Source: Clostridioides mangenotii TR
GTDB taxonomy: Bacteria > Bacillota > Clostridia > Peptostreptococcales > Peptostreptococcaceae
Assembly: GCF_000498755.1 (NCBI RefSeq)
Contig: NZ_AXUS01000010.1
Location: 40,506-104,505, forward strand
Direction of reading: 5' to 3'
DNA length: 64,000 bases
Part shown: piece by piece, positions 19,134 to 28,354 of the stretch
How positions within the stretch are numbered: position 1 is the stretch's first letter
How the letters are laid out: each line of letters starts with the position of its first letter
The notes under the pieces: generated by a model
The model's input: the letters and a program-made list of their open reading frames with translations, nothing else
The model's database searches: none
What the model was told of the DNA's origin: nothing
Made by a program: the position numbers and the translations under genes

Positions 19134-20204
19134 ATGCAAAAGATGAAGACGACTATATATGAAATAAATATAGACAATATAGATGAAATAGATAAACAAA
19201 AGATAAAAGAGTTTGCAGAGCTCCTAAAGCAAGGAGAAACGGTAATATTTCCTACAGAGACTGTCTACGGTCTAGGGGCAAATGCACTTGATGAAAATGC
19301 AGTGTCAAAGATATATGGGGCAAAGGGTAGACCGAGTGATAACCCTCTTATAGTACATATATACGATAAGGGCGAAGTCTACGATCTTGCATCAGAAGTT
19401 ACTGAAAATGCAAAGATTGTGATGGAAAAATTTTGGCCTGGTCCAATAACTATGATACTAAAAAAGAAGGACATAGTACCAAGTAGGACTAGCGGAGGTC
19501 TAGATACTGTAGCAATAAGAATGCCATCACATAAAATAGCACGAGAGATAATAAAAGAGGCCGGGGTGCCTATAGCAGCTCCTTCTGCAAACATATCAGG
19601 TAGACCATCTCCAACAAAGGCTAAGCACGTAATTGATGAGATGACTGGTAGGGTTTCTGGGATACTTGCTGGGGACGATTGTAACTTTGGGCTGGAGTCG
19701 ACAGTGATAGATTTGACTTCTGATATACCGATGATCCTTAGACCTGGTAGTATTACTAAAGAAGATCTAGAAAGAGAACTTGGACAGGTTGAAATCGATC
19801 CTTCGTTAAATAAAAAGTCAGATAATATAAAAGCAAAAGCACCAGGTATGAAGTATACACATTATTCTCCTAATGCAGAAGTATTTATTGTGGCTGGAGA
19901 TAAAAAAGATGTGGTTAATAAGATAAATAATATGGTAAAATTGGATAAGGAAGCTGGTTTAACTTCAGGGATAATGTGTATAAATGATAGAAAAGAATAC
20001 TATGATGGTGTAGTAATCGGGCTTGGAGACACTCTAGAAGAGGTTGCTAGCCATTTATTCGATTCACTTATAGAGATGGACAAGCTAAAAGTAGATAAAA
20101 TATATTCAGAGAATTTCCCTACAGAAGGAGTTGGAAGAGCTATAATGAATAGACTTCTAAAATCTGCAGGATACAAAATAATAGATGCTAAAAAGGAGTG
20201 TTAA
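19134..20204 (+). CDS. Threonylcarbamoyl-AMP synthase, long Sua5 form
   Basis: This enzyme makes the threonylcarbamoyl-adenylate used for the t6A modification of ANN-decoding tRNAs. The 356-residue protein has the YrdC/Sua5 domain (KQGETVIFPTETVYGLGANA, KGRPSDNPL, APSANISGRPSPT) followed by the C-terminal Sua5 domain (about 220-350), joined by APGMKYTHYSP. AAGGTAGG precedes the ATG at 19134. The stop codon lies next to the phosphatase start, so translation is probably coupled. Confidence 0.94.
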   Translation: MQKMKTTIYEINIDNIDEIDKQKIKEFAELLKQGETVIFPTETVYGLGANALDENAVSKIYGAKGRPSDNPLIVHIYDKGEVYDLASEVTENAKIVMEKFWPGPITMILKKKDIVPSRTSGGLDTVAIRMPSHKIAREIIKEAGVPIAAPSANISGRPSPTKAKHVIDEMTGRVSGILAGDDCNFGLESTVIDLTSDIPMILRPGSITKEDLERELGQVEIDPSLNKKSDNIKAKAPGMKYTHYSPNAEVFIVAGDKKDVVNKINNMVKLDKEAGLTSGIMCINDRKEYYDGVVIGLGDTLEEVASHLFDSLIEMDKLKVDKIYSENFPTEGVGRAIMNRLLKSAGYKIIDAKKEC

Positions 20205-20206
20205 AT

Positions 20207-20656
20207 TTGAATATATTAGTAGTATGTACAGGTAACACATGCAGAAGTCCTATGGCAGAGAGACTATTAAAGGAAGCGATCAAAGATTCTGGTAAAAATA
20301 TAAAAAATTACAATATATACTCTGCAGGGTTATCTACAGCAAATGGAATGAAGGCTTCAGGAAACTCGATTCAGATTTTAAAAGAAAACAATATTGATTT
20401 ATCAGATCACAACAGCACTGAGTTAATAGAGGATCTTTTAAATAAATCAGATCTGGTTTTAACTATGACTAGGACTCATAAAAATTTTTTAGTAGAAGCT
20501 CTTCCTAATTATGCAAATAAAGTTTATACTTTTAGAGGGTTTGCTGAACTTGGAGAAAGAGATATATCAGACCCGTTTGGTGGAGATTTAGAAATTTACA
20601 GAAATACATACAATGAAATTAAAGAAGCAGTAGATAAAATAGTAGAAAAAATATAA
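20207..20656 (+). CDS. Low-molecular-weight protein tyrosine phosphatase family protein
   Basis: The active-site loop VCTGNTCRSPMAE (the CX5R signature) is at the start, and the catalytic-acid DPFGG near the end of this 149-residue protein. Proteins at this locus (YwlE type) act as protein arginine or tyrosine phosphatases; which applies here cannot be read from sequence. TTG at 20207 sits eight bases after AAAAGGAG; a GTG at 20198 lies within that site. The sua5-ywlE-rpiB-upp order is conserved in Firmicutes. Confidence 0.88.
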   Translation: MNILVVCTGNTCRSPMAERLLKEAIKDSGKNIKNYNIYSAGLSTANGMKASGNSIQILKENNIDLSDHNSTELIEDLLNKSDLVLTMTRTHKNFLVEALPNYANKVYTFRGFAELGERDISDPFGGDLEIYRNTYNEIKEAVDKIVEKI

Positions 20657-20673
20657 TTTCTGGAGGTTGTAAA

Positions 20674-21129
20674 GTGAAAATTGGACTTGGTAGTGATCAT
20701 GGAGGCTATAATTTAAAAAAAGATATAATAGCTTACTTAGAGAAAAAAGGAATAGAATGTGTAGATTTTGGAACAAAAAATAACGTTGATTCAGTAGATT
20801 ACCCTATTTATGGAGAAAAAGTTGCTGAAGCAGTAGTTTCAAAAGACGTAGATTATGGTATACTATGCTGTGGCACTGGTATAGGTATATCTCTTGCTGC
20901 GAATAAAGTTCCTGGAATTAGATGTGCAGTAGTATCAGATACATTCTCAGCAAAGATGTCAAAAGCTCACAATGACGCTAATATGCTGTCATTAGGGGAA
21001 AGAGTACTTGGTAGAGGACTAGCTCTTGAAATAGTAGACGCTTGGATAGAAACAGAATTCGAAGGCGGAAGACATGATAAGAGAGTCAATATAATTAAAT
21101 CTATAGAAGAAAAATATAACAAAAAATAG
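20674..21129 (+). CDS. rpiB: Ribose-5-phosphate isomerase B
   Basis: RpiB interconverts ribose 5-phosphate and ribulose 5-phosphate. The 151-residue protein begins [15 protein letters not shown] and contains the catalytic cysteine region [20 protein letters not shown] and the [21 protein letters not shown] motif. It starts with GTG after TGGAGG. It lies between the phosphatase gene and upp, with short gaps, as one operon. Confidence 0.95.
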   Translation: MKIGLGSDHGGYNLKKDIIAYLEKKGIECVDFGTKNNVDSVDYPIYGEKVAEAVVSKDVDYGILCCGTGIGISLAANKVPGIRCAVVSDTFSAKMSKAHNDANMLSLGERVLGRGLALEIVDAWIETEFEGGRHDKRVNIIKSIEEKYNKK

Positions 21130-21140
21130 GAGGAATAAAG

Positions 21141-21770
21141 ATGGGAAAAGTAACAGAAACGAATCATCCATTAATTCAACACAAATTAACGTTTATGAGA
21201 GAAAAGGACACAGGATCAAAAGATTTCAGAGAGCTATTAACAGAGATAACTATGTTAATGGGATATGAAATAACAAAGGATATGCAGTTAAGCGAAGTTG
21301 AAATTGAGACTCCTATTGGAAAAACAAAGTCAAAAGTATTATCAGGAAAAAAATTAGCAATAATACCAATACTTAGAGCAGGTCTTGGAATGGTAGACGG
21401 GCTAGTAAATTTAATACCAGCAGCAAAAGTTGGACATGTTGGTCTTTACAGAGACCCAGAGACATTAAAACCAGTTGAGTACTACTGCAAATTGCCAGAA
21501 GATATAGGTTCAAGAGAATTACTAGTAGTAGATCCAATGTTAGCTACAGGTGGATCAGCAGTTGCTGCAATAGAAGTACTTAAAGGTTACGGAGCTAAGA
21601 ATATAAAATTAGTAAACTTAGTTGCTGCACCAGAGGGAATTGCTGAAGTTCATAAATATCATCCAGATGTTGATATATATATAGCTTCAATTGATGAAAA
21701 GTTAGATGATCACGGTTATATAGTTCCTGGTTTAGGTGATGCTGGGGATAGATTATACGGTACTAAGTAA
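21141..21770 (+). CDS. upp: Uracil phosphoribosyltransferase
   Basis: The enzyme salvages uracil to UMP using PRPP. The 209-residue protein has the PRPP-binding motif [16 protein letters not shown] and the uracil-site end motif [21 protein letters not shown] precedes the ATG. It is the last gene of the sua5-phosphatase-rpiB-upp run, ending in a terminator at 21834. Confidence 0.97.
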   Translation: MGKVTETNHPLIQHKLTFMREKDTGSKDFRELLTEITMLMGYEITKDMQLSEVEIETPIGKTKSKVLSGKKLAIIPILRAGLGMVDGLVNLIPAAKVGHVGLYRDPETLKPVEYYCKLPEDIGSRELLVVDPMLATGGSAVAAIEVLKGYGAKNIKLVNLVAAPEGIAEVHKYHPDVDIYIASIDEKLDDHGYIVPGLGDAGDRLYGTK

Positions 21771-21833
21771 ACTGTTCACTGGGTAAGCCCATGAGGTGTT
21801 GTAGATAACAAATATTATATATTTTTATAAAAA

Positions 21834-21877
21834 CTGTATTAAATTGAGATTAAATTCAATTTGATACAGCTTTTTTA
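21834..21877 (+). terminator. Terminator after upp
   Basis: A 13-bp stem (ctgtattaaattg with caatttgatacag, one G-U pair) is followed by CTTTTTT. Confidence 0.75.
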
Positions 21878-22335
21878 TTATTTGGAAGAGATATTTTGTC
21901 GTTTAAGTATACCTTAAATCAATTTAAATACACCTCTTTATTATGCCTATATTTACTAAAAAACCTATTTTTTATCAATATAACAAAATACTTTGTTTTT
22001 AAAATAATTAGGCGAAAAATTAATATATCTTTAACACAAATGTAGTTGATTTATATAAGTGTAAAGAATATAATATTTGAAATAAAAGTATAAAAAGAAC
22101 GAAAGATTCTCAAAATATATTTATCAAAACGATAAAATTCTTGATATGAGAAATTATTCGACAATAATCTTGATGAAGTGTCAATGAAAGTAAGTATTCT
22201 CCAAGTTTCTTTTAGATTCGATAAATAGAAAAAGTTGGCATATTATTTGCTTGTATATTAAGCAAATAAATAATATATTAACAAAAATAAACTTTAAGTT
22301 TTTACTTGTTGAAATGAATTGATAGAGGTGAATAA
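21878..22335 (+). promoter_or_regulatory. Long AT-rich upstream region with a sigma-54 promoter
   Basis: No gene is seen in this stretch. A sigma-54 promoter lies at 22236-22251: TGGCAT, five bases, TTGCT, with GG (22237-22238) and GC (22249-22250) separated by exactly ten bases as in TGGCACN5TTGCW. Start of transcription would be near 22262, 74 bases before the yqeB-like ATG. A palindrome TTTATC-aaaac-GATAAA at 22120-22136, about 115 bases upstream, is a candidate site for the activator that sigma-54 needs. Confidence 0.75.
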
Positions 22336-23151
22336 ATGAGCCGTATAGTAGTAAGAGGTGCAGGAGATTTATCAACAGCAGTTATTCATAAGTTGCACAA
22401 AAGTGGCTATAAGGTAATAGCTTTAGAAATTGAGAAACCACAGGCAATACGTAGGCAAGTTTCTTTTTGTGAGGCTGTGTACGAAGGTGAAGTTGAGGTC
22501 GAAGGTGTTAAATGCAGGCTATGTAATGATTTAGATGAGATTGAAAGTGTGTTAGATGATGATAAAGTTCCACTGATAATCGACCCAAATTGTCAAATAT
22601 TAGCGAAAATTCAGCCAGATGTACTTGTAGATGCGATCATTGCCAAGTATAATGTAGGTACCGACAAATCGATGGCGCCTACGACAATAGCACTTGGACC
22701 AGGATTTTGTGCAGGAAAAGATGTTGATATGGTAGTAGAAACGATGAGAGGTCACAACCTAGGTAGAATAATAACCGATGGATTCGCAATACCGAATACA
22801 GGTGCTCCGGGTTCGATTGGAGGAGTGACAAAGGAAAGAGTTATGTACGCTAGCTGTGAAGGCAGAATTGAAAACGTTTCCAGAATTGGAGATATTGTAG
22901 AAAAAGATCAGATCATTTGTTATATTAGAGATGAAGAGACTGGTGAGAAGCACGAAATAAGAGCGACGATAAGTGGAGTCCTAAGAGGTCTATTAAAAGA
23001 TGGATTATACGCGAAAAATAAACTGAAAATTTTGGATATAGACCCAAGAATAGAAGAAGTAAATAATTCATTTACTATTTCTGATAAGGGAAGATGTATA
23101 GCAGGTGGAGTTTTAGAGGCAGTTCTTAGAAGTAAAGTTATGCCGTATTAA
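22336..23151 (+). CDS. yqeB: YqeB/EF2563-type protein linked to selenium-dependent molybdenum hydroxylases
   Basis: The 271-residue protein has a Rossmann-like start (VVRGAGDLSTAVIHKLHKSGYKVIALE) and the conserved segments FCEAVYEGE and APGSIGGVTKERV. These fit the YqeB/EF2563 family, found with selD and selenium-dependent molybdenum hydroxylases. Its exact role, perhaps in cofactor maturation, is not established. GAGGTGAAT precedes the ATG. The sigma-54 promoter upstream puts it under an activator, separate from its neighbours. No yqeC, selD or hydroxylase gene is in the window. Confidence 0.8.
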   Translation: MSRIVVRGAGDLSTAVIHKLHKSGYKVIALEIEKPQAIRRQVSFCEAVYEGEVEVEGVKCRLCNDLDEIESVLDDDKVPLIIDPNCQILAKIQPDVLVDAIIAKYNVGTDKSMAPTTIALGPGFCAGKDVDMVVETMRGHNLGRIITDGFAIPNTGAPGSIGGVTKERVMYASCEGRIENVSRIGDIVEKDQIICYIRDEETGEKHEIRATISGVLRGLLKDGLYAKNKLKILDIDPRIEEVNNSFTISDKGRCIAGGVLEAVLRSKVMPY

Positions 23152-23362
23152 GGCTGTTTGATAAAAAAAGCGATGTCAAAAAATAGCAATTTGTGGATTT
23201 TATTAAAATAAGTTATCAAAATATCAATTATTAAATACAAAAAGTATACTCAAATTCTTTGAAGGTGTTATAATATTTATTATTAGTTTAAATGAATATG
23301 AATTAAAATATATTAGTTAGAATATTCATAACATAATACATCAATAAGGGAGTTGGATATAC

Positions 23363-23803
23363 GTGAGACCATCATGGGACGAGTATTTTATGGAGATAGC
23401 AGAAGTAGTAAAGACGAGATCTACTTGTACGAGAAGGAAGGTAGGGGCTGTAATAGTTAAAGAAAAACAAATACTAACTACAGGATACAATGGCGCTCCA
23501 AAGGGGATAGGTCATTGTGATACAAGAGGTTGTCCCAAAGCACAAATGAATATACCCTCTGGTCAAGGTCATGAACTATGTATAGCACTTCATGCAGAAC
23601 AGAATGCTATAGTGCAAGCTTCATATCATGGAATAAGCATTAAAGATTCTATAATGTACGTAACTACTAAACCGTGTATTTTATGTGCTAAGATGTGCAT
23701 AAATGCAGGGGTAAGAAAGATTATATACAGAGGTGATTATCCGGATGATCTATCCACAGAATTACTAGAAGAAGCAGGTGTAGAGCTTATCAAGTTCAAC
23801 TAA
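23363..23803 (+). CDS. Deoxycytidylate (dCMP) deaminase, ComEB-like
   Basis: The 146-residue protein has the zinc-dependent deaminase motifs: HAEQNAI for the first ligand and catalytic glutamate, and PCILCAKMC for the two cysteines. The start [21 protein letters not shown] and the GYNGAPKGI segment are typical of dCMP deaminase, which makes dUMP for thymidylate synthesis. GTG at 23363 follows AAGGGAG at somewhat long spacing; no better start is visible. Confidence 0.92.
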   Translation: MRPSWDEYFMEIAEVVKTRSTCTRRKVGAVIVKEKQILTTGYNGAPKGIGHCDTRGCPKAQMNIPSGQGHELCIALHAEQNAIVQASYHGISIKDSIMYVTTKPCILCAKMCINAGVRKIIYRGDYPDDLSTELLEEAGVELIKFN

Positions 23804-23900
23804 ATTTAGCTTTTTAACTATATAGCTTTAAAAATTGTACTAACAACTTACAAGATTGATTTTTTAAAGTTTTCAAAATAGTCTACAATTATTTTTAAAC

Positions 23901-23929
23901 TTGAAAAAAACTAAATTATGTTCTATAAT
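23901..23929 (+). promoter_or_regulatory. Promoter of the ATP synthase operon
   Basis: TTGAAA (23901-23906) and TATAAT (23924-23929) are spaced by 17 bases. The leader to the first gene of the operon would be about 60 bases. Confidence 0.6.
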
Positions 23930-23995
23930 AAGATAATTTATTTGGGTATTTATACTAGTTTTAGATACTCCCTATAGTGGAAAGGTAGCATTACT

Positions 23996-24220
23996 ATGGA
24001 TGGAAAAAAACGAAGAGAGATTTTAAGAGCTTTGTCTTTAATTACTCAGCTCGGCTTGACTATTGTGGTATGTATAGTAGGATGTACTTTAGTAGGTAGA
24101 TATTTAGATGCTAAGTTTAATACTAGCCCAATATTTACGATAATATTTTTATTGTTAGGTATAGGAGGAGCGTTTAGTAGTTCATATAAAACTTTGATAG
24201 TATTTACAAAAAGGAAGTGA
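23996..24220 (+). CDS. AtpZ/AtpI-type small membrane protein of the ATP synthase operon
   Basis: This 74-residue protein has two membrane helices (about 16-36 and 44-65) with the AtpZ-family connection LVGRYLDAKFNTSPIFTIIFLLLGIGGAF. Such proteins are encoded first in many atp operons and help magnesium/calcium handling or assembly of the c-ring. It lies four bases ahead of the second small subunit gene. The start follows GGAAAGG at long spacing. Confidence 0.85.
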   Translation: MDGKKRREILRALSLITQLGLTIVVCIVGCTLVGRYLDAKFNTSPIFTIIFLLLGIGGAFSSSYKTLIVFTKRK

Positions 24221-24224
24221 TAAC

Positions 24225-24629
24225 TTGGATGCAAAACTAGCGACCCAAGTAAGAGATGTTTCGAAGGGGATTGCATTATTTGATGTTTTCGTCGTAATAG
24301 TTTTAGCAGTAACAGGTAATTTTGATATGCCTATAGTTACTAGTGTTGTTTTTGGAAGTATTGTTGCAATGCTGAATTTTAGACTTTTAGCGATAAATAT
24401 TGAACAATCTTTATCGCCGGGAGTGTCATCTAAATTTAAATCCCAACTTAAAAGCTCATTTGGGTATGTTACTAGGATGGCGATTTGTGTAGCAGTCTTA
24501 TTTGTTTCAGTTAAGGCTCCTCATTTAAATGTTTTAGGATCAGCATTGGGGCTAGTAAGCCCTCAATTTGTTATATTTATTAAGAAACTATTGATAGATA
24601 AATTTACAGAAAGGAGGAGCAGAGCATGA
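24225..24629 (+). CDS. atpI: ATP synthase subunit I (AtpI-like)
   Basis: The 134-residue membrane protein has four hydrophobic helices, as in the AtpI/subunit I family that assists c-ring assembly. TTG at 24225 follows AAAGGAAGTG. Its last codons overlap the start of atpB by 4 bases (ATGA), showing tight coupling. Sequence identity within this family is low, so the call leans on topology and position. Confidence 0.82.
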   Translation: MDAKLATQVRDVSKGIALFDVFVVIVLAVTGNFDMPIVTSVVFGSIVAMLNFRLLAINIEQSLSPGVSSKFKSQLKSSFGYVTRMAICVAVLFVSVKAPHLNVLGSALGLVSPQFVIFIKKLLIDKFTERRSRA

Positions 24630-25336
24630 ATTATCAAGCAAGTTATATACTTAAATTTGGAGATTTTATGATAAGTGAAACTGTAGTCGTCAGCTGGGTT
24701 ATAATAGCCTGTCTGGGTATAGTATCTTATCTTTTAACTAGAAATCTTAAAAAAGAGCCTACAAGTAAGGTTCAGGTTTTCTTGGAATTTGCAATAACAT
24801 CGCTTAATAAGCTGGTCAAAGAAACAATGGGAGAAAGAGCAATCAAGACACTGCCATTTATAATTCCTTATATATGTAGTTTGTTCTTATTCTTTTTATT
24901 CTCAAATATCATAGGGCTTGTAGGGCTTAGATCACCTACTGTAGATTTAGATACTACATTAGCGTGGGCAACAATAACTGTTGTTATGATTTACTATACA
25001 GCTCTTAAAAACAAAGGTATGGGATTCTTCAAGGGTTTTATAGATCCAGTTCCTATATTCTTACCAATAAATATAGTTGGAGAGATAGCCAGACCAATAT
25101 CATTAAGTTTCCGTCCATTTGGTAATATAATGGGAGGAACTATTATAATGAGTTTGGTGTATCAATTATTAGCATTTATATCAAAATTAATAGTTGATAT
25201 TAATATCCCGTTTGGTCAATTGATAATTCCGGTTCCACTGCACTTATACTTTGATATATTTGCAGGATGTCTACAAGCATTTATATTCATAATGCTGACA
25301 ATGGTATTTGTGGGATCAGAAGCAGAAGTAGAATAA
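24626..25336 (+). CDS. atpB: F-type ATP synthase subunit a
   Basis: The 236-residue polytopic protein forms the ion half-channels next to the c-ring. The essential arginine is visible in the motif SFRPFGNIMGG, and EIARPISLS precedes it. AGGAGGAG precedes the ATG. It overlaps the upstream subunit I gene and precedes atpE, the standard order. Confidence 0.95.
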   Translation: MNYQASYILKFGDFMISETVVVSWVIIACLGIVSYLLTRNLKKEPTSKVQVFLEFAITSLNKLVKETMGERAIKTLPFIIPYICSLFLFFLFSNIIGLVGLRSPTVDLDTTLAWATITVVMIYYTALKNKGMGFFKGFIDPVPIFLPINIVGEIARPISLSFRPFGNIMGGTIIMSLVYQLLAFISKLIVDINIPFGQLIIPVPLHLYFDIFAGCLQAFIFIMLTMVFVGSEAEVE

Positions 25337-25404
25337 TATGTAAGTAATAGAAATTAAAAATAAAATGAAAATAATATGTAAATATATTTAAGGAGGAAAT
25401 TAGT

Positions 25405-25656
25405 ATGGATATGGCACATGCAATTATGGTAGCAGGTTCAGCAATAGGAGCAGGTTTAGCAGTAATGACAGGTATAGGTGCAGGTATAGGTCAAGGTTAT
25501 GCAGCTGGTAAAGCATCAGAAGCTGTTGGTAACCAACCAGAGGCTAAAGGGGACATAATGTCTACACTATTACTAGGAGACGCTATAGCAGAGTCTTCAG
25601 CGATATATGGTCTAGTTATAGCAATAATCCTTGTATTCGCTAACCCATGGATATAA
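25405..25656 (+). CDS. atpE: F-type ATP synthase subunit c with a sodium-type ion site
   Basis: The 83-residue hairpin protein forms the rotor ring. Ion-site residues fit the sodium pattern known from Ilyobacter and Acetobacterium: Gln30 (GQGYAAGKA), Glu63, Ser64 and Tyr68 ([13 protein letters not shown]). Proton-type rings usually lack this Gln/Ser pair. A strong AGGAGGAAAT site precedes the ATG, consistent with the high copy number of c. A hairpin at 25696-25727 separates it from atpF. Confidence 0.95.
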   Translation: MDMAHAIMVAGSAIGAGLAVMTGIGAGIGQGYAAGKASEAVGNQPEAKGDIMSTLLLGDAIAESSAIYGLVIAIILVFANPWI

Positions 25657-25695
25657 GATAATTTATTATTTAATTTAGGGTTAGGTTGTAGCTTA

Positions 25696-25727
25696 TTATC
25701 AATCACATATTAAATAGTAATTGATAA
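25696..25727 (+). promoter_or_regulatory. Hairpin between atpE and atpF
   Basis: An 8-bp stem (ttatcaat with attgataa) has a 16-base loop and is followed by atttttaaa. It sits just after the high-copy c-subunit gene and may end some transcripts or protect the upstream mRNA, helping set subunit ratio. This is inference from position. Confidence 0.4.
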
Positions 25728-25765
25728 ATTTTTAAAAAGCTATATTTCGAGGAAGGAGGCTTATA

Positions 25766-26269
25766 ATGGAAATTTTAAAGCCATTGGTATCTTTAACACC
25801 AGAATACTTTATTCAGATTTTCAATACATTCCTAGTATTCTTCATTATTAATAAGCTTTTATATAAGCCAGTTATGAGAATAATTGAAGCTAGAGAGAAA
25901 GATGTACAAGCTAATATAACTGAAGGTGAACAGAATAGAGCTGAAGGTATAGCGCTTAAAAAAGAGTATGAAGAAAAAGTTGGACTTGCAAAAAGAGAAG
26001 GTCAAGAGATCATCAAACAAGCTACTCTTAGAGCTGAAAGTAAGTCTGAAGAATTAGTAACTGAAGCAAAACAAGAAGCAGCACATATAAAAGAAAAAGC
26101 TAACGAAGAAATAGTAAAAGAAAGACAAAAGGCTATGAACGATATTAAGTCAAGTGTATCTGACATAGCGTTACTTGCGGCGGCTAAAGTAATCGAAAAA
26201 GATATAGATAAAGCGAAACATGAAGAGCTTATAAATAACTTTATTAATGAGGTAGGGGAAGCTAAATGA
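25766..26269 (+). CDS. atpF: F-type ATP synthase subunit b
   Basis: The 167-residue protein has one N-terminal membrane helix (about 13-33) followed by a long charged coiled coil, the peripheral stalk. The motif FLVFFIINKLLYKPVMRIIEAREK is typical. GGAAGGAGG precedes the ATG, and the end overlaps the start of atpH by 4 bases. Confidence 0.95.
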   Translation: MEILKPLVSLTPEYFIQIFNTFLVFFIINKLLYKPVMRIIEAREKDVQANITEGEQNRAEGIALKKEYEEKVGLAKREGQEIIKQATLRAESKSEELVTEAKQEAAHIKEKANEEIVKERQKAMNDIKSSVSDIALLAAAKVIEKDIDKAKHEELINNFINEVGEAK

Positions 26270-26808
26270 TAAATGTAGTAGCTAGTAGATATGCTGAAGC
26301 CCTATTTCAAATAGGTGAAGAAGAAAACTCATCTAATATATTGTACAAAGAGCTTAATGAAGTTCTAGATGCAATTAATTCTAGTAATGAGTTGAAAAAA
26401 GCTTTGAGATCGCCTTTAGTAGCTAAGCAAGAAAAAAAGAAATTACTAAGCATAGTTTTTTCTGAACAAGTAAGCAACAATATTAAAAACTTTTTAAAGA
26501 TTATCGTGGATAAAGACAGAGTTGTCTGTTTGGAAGATATAAGAGATTCTTATAAAGAGTTGATAAATGAAAAAAATAATATACTTGAAGGTCGAGCGAT
26601 AAGTGCTATAGCAATGAGCGAAAATGAATTAAACGAACTTCAAACTAAGCTTTCAAGTAAATACAATAAAAATGTTGTATTAGAGAATATAGTTGATGAG
26701 ACTATACTAGGAGGAGTTCTAGTTAGACTTGGAAATGAAGAGATAGATGGAACTGTAAAAACTCGTTTGAGCAATTTAAGAGATCAGCTATCTCAAGTTA
26801 TATCTTAA
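26266..26808 (+). CDS. atpH: F-type ATP synthase subunit delta
   Basis: The 180-residue soluble protein starts with the delta/OSCP motif [15 protein letters not shown] and has the C-terminal block [29 protein letters not shown]. It joins the b stalk to the alpha/beta hexamer. It overlaps atpF by 4 bases. Confidence 0.95.
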   Translation: MINVVASRYAEALFQIGEEENSSNILYKELNEVLDAINSSNELKKALRSPLVAKQEKKKLLSIVFSEQVSNNIKNFLKIIVDKDRVVCLEDIRDSYKELINEKNNILEGRAISAIAMSENELNELQTKLSSKYNKNVVLENIVDETILGGVLVRLGNEEIDGTVKTRLSNLRDQLSQVIS

Positions 26809-26824
26809 GAATGGCGGTGAACCC

Positions 26825-28327
26825 ATGAACTTAAAACCTGAAGAGATAAGTTCTATAATAAAGCAACAAATAAAGGACTATGAAAATAAGATTGAATTAA
26901 CAGATACAGGGAGCGTTTTAACAGTTGGTGACGGTATTGCTAGTGTTTATGGATTAGAGAAAGCAATGTCTGGAGAGCTATTAGAATTCCCAGGAGAAGT
27001 ATATGGTATGGCACTAAACCTTGAAGAAGAAGTAGTAGGTGCAGTTATACTAGGTGATGATGATGGGATCAAAGAGGGTGACATCGTCAAAAGAACAGGT
27101 AAAGTAGTTGAGGTTCCTGTTGGGAACGGACTAATAGGTAGGGTTGTAAACTCACTAGGTCAACCTATAGATGGTAAAGGACATATTGAGTACGAAAAAA
27201 CTAGACCAGTTGAATCTGAGGCACCAGGTATAATAGATAGAAAATCAGTATTTGAACCACTTCAAACTGGTATCAAATCTATAGACTCTATGATTCCTAT
27301 AGGAAAAGGACAAAGAGAGCTTATAATCGGGGATAGACAAACAGGTAAATCTTCGATAGTTATAGATACAATACTTAACCAAAAGAACAAAGATGTTATA
27401 TGTATATATGTTGCAATAGGACAAAAACGTTCTACAGTTGCACAACTTGTTAGCACATTAGAAAAAGGTGGAGCAATGGATTATACGATAGTTGTATCAG
27501 CTACAGCTTCTGAATCTGCACCACTGCAATATATAGCACCTTATGCTGGAGCAGCAATGGGTGAAGAATTTATGTATAATGGTAAACATGTACTTATAGT
27601 ATATGATGACTTAAGTAAGCAAGCAGTTGCATACAGAGAAATGTCTCTATTACTTAGAAGACCACCAGGTCGTGAAGCTTATCCAGGAGACGTATTCTAC
27701 TTACACTCTAGACTTTTAGAGAGAGCAGCTAAGTTATCTGATGAATTAGGTGGAGGGTCAATGACTGCACTACCAATCATAGAAACTCAAGCTGGTGACG
27801 TTGCGGCTTATATACCTACTAACGTTATATCTATAACAGATGGTCAGATATACTTACAGCCTGAATTATTCTACGCTGGAGTTAGACCAGCAGTTGATCC
27901 TGGTATATCAGTATCAAGGGTTGGAGGAGCTGCGCAAATTAAAGCAATGAAAAAAGTATCAGGTACACTAAAACTTGCATACTCACAATATAGAGAGCTT
28001 GCAGCATTCTCTCAGTTCGGATCTGATCTTGATGAAGATACGAAAAAGAGACTTGCTCAAGGGGAAAGAATTGTTGAAATCTTAAAACAAGATGAGCATA
28101 AACCAATAAGTGTTGAAAACCAAGTTATGATAATTTATGCAGTAATCAACAACTTCCTAGAAGATATAGATATAAAAGAGATACCTAGATTTGAGTCTGA
28201 ATTATATAGATTCGTAAACGACAATTATCCAGAGATATCAGCACAAATATTAGCAGGAGAAGACTTCGCTTCTAAATTAACAGATGCAATAAATGAATTC
28301 AAAGGAAAATTTGTTGTTGAAGCGTAA
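26825..28327 (+). CDS. atpA: F-type ATP synthase subunit alpha
   Basis: The 500-residue subunit has the Walker A motif GDRQTGKSS, the family segment [24 protein letters not shown] and the arginine-finger region [10 protein letters not shown]. It forms the non-catalytic part of the hexamer. Length is typical. GGCGGTGA precedes the ATG at 26825. Confidence 0.97.
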   Translation: MNLKPEEISSIIKQQIKDYENKIELTDTGSVLTVGDGIASVYGLEKAMSGELLEFPGEVYGMALNLEEEVVGAVILGDDDGIKEGDIVKRTGKVVEVPVGNGLIGRVVNSLGQPIDGKGHIEYEKTRPVESEAPGIIDRKSVFEPLQTGIKSIDSMIPIGKGQRELIIGDRQTGKSSIVIDTILNQKNKDVICIYVAIGQKRSTVAQLVSTLEKGGAMDYTIVVSATASESAPLQYIAPYAGAAMGEEFMYNGKHVLIVYDDLSKQAVAYREMSLLLRRPPGREAYPGDVFYLHSRLLERAAKLSDELGGGSMTALPIIETQAGDVAAYIPTNVISITDGQIYLQPELFYAGVRPAVDPGISVSRVGGAAQIKAMKKVSGTLKLAYSQYRELAAFSQFGSDLDEDTKKRLAQGERIVEILKQDEHKPISVENQVMIIYAVINNFLEDIDIKEIPRFESELYRFVNDNYPEISAQILAGEDFASKLTDAINEFKGKFVVEA

Positions 28328-28354
28328 TCCTTTTTAAAAAAGGAGGTAAAGTAA

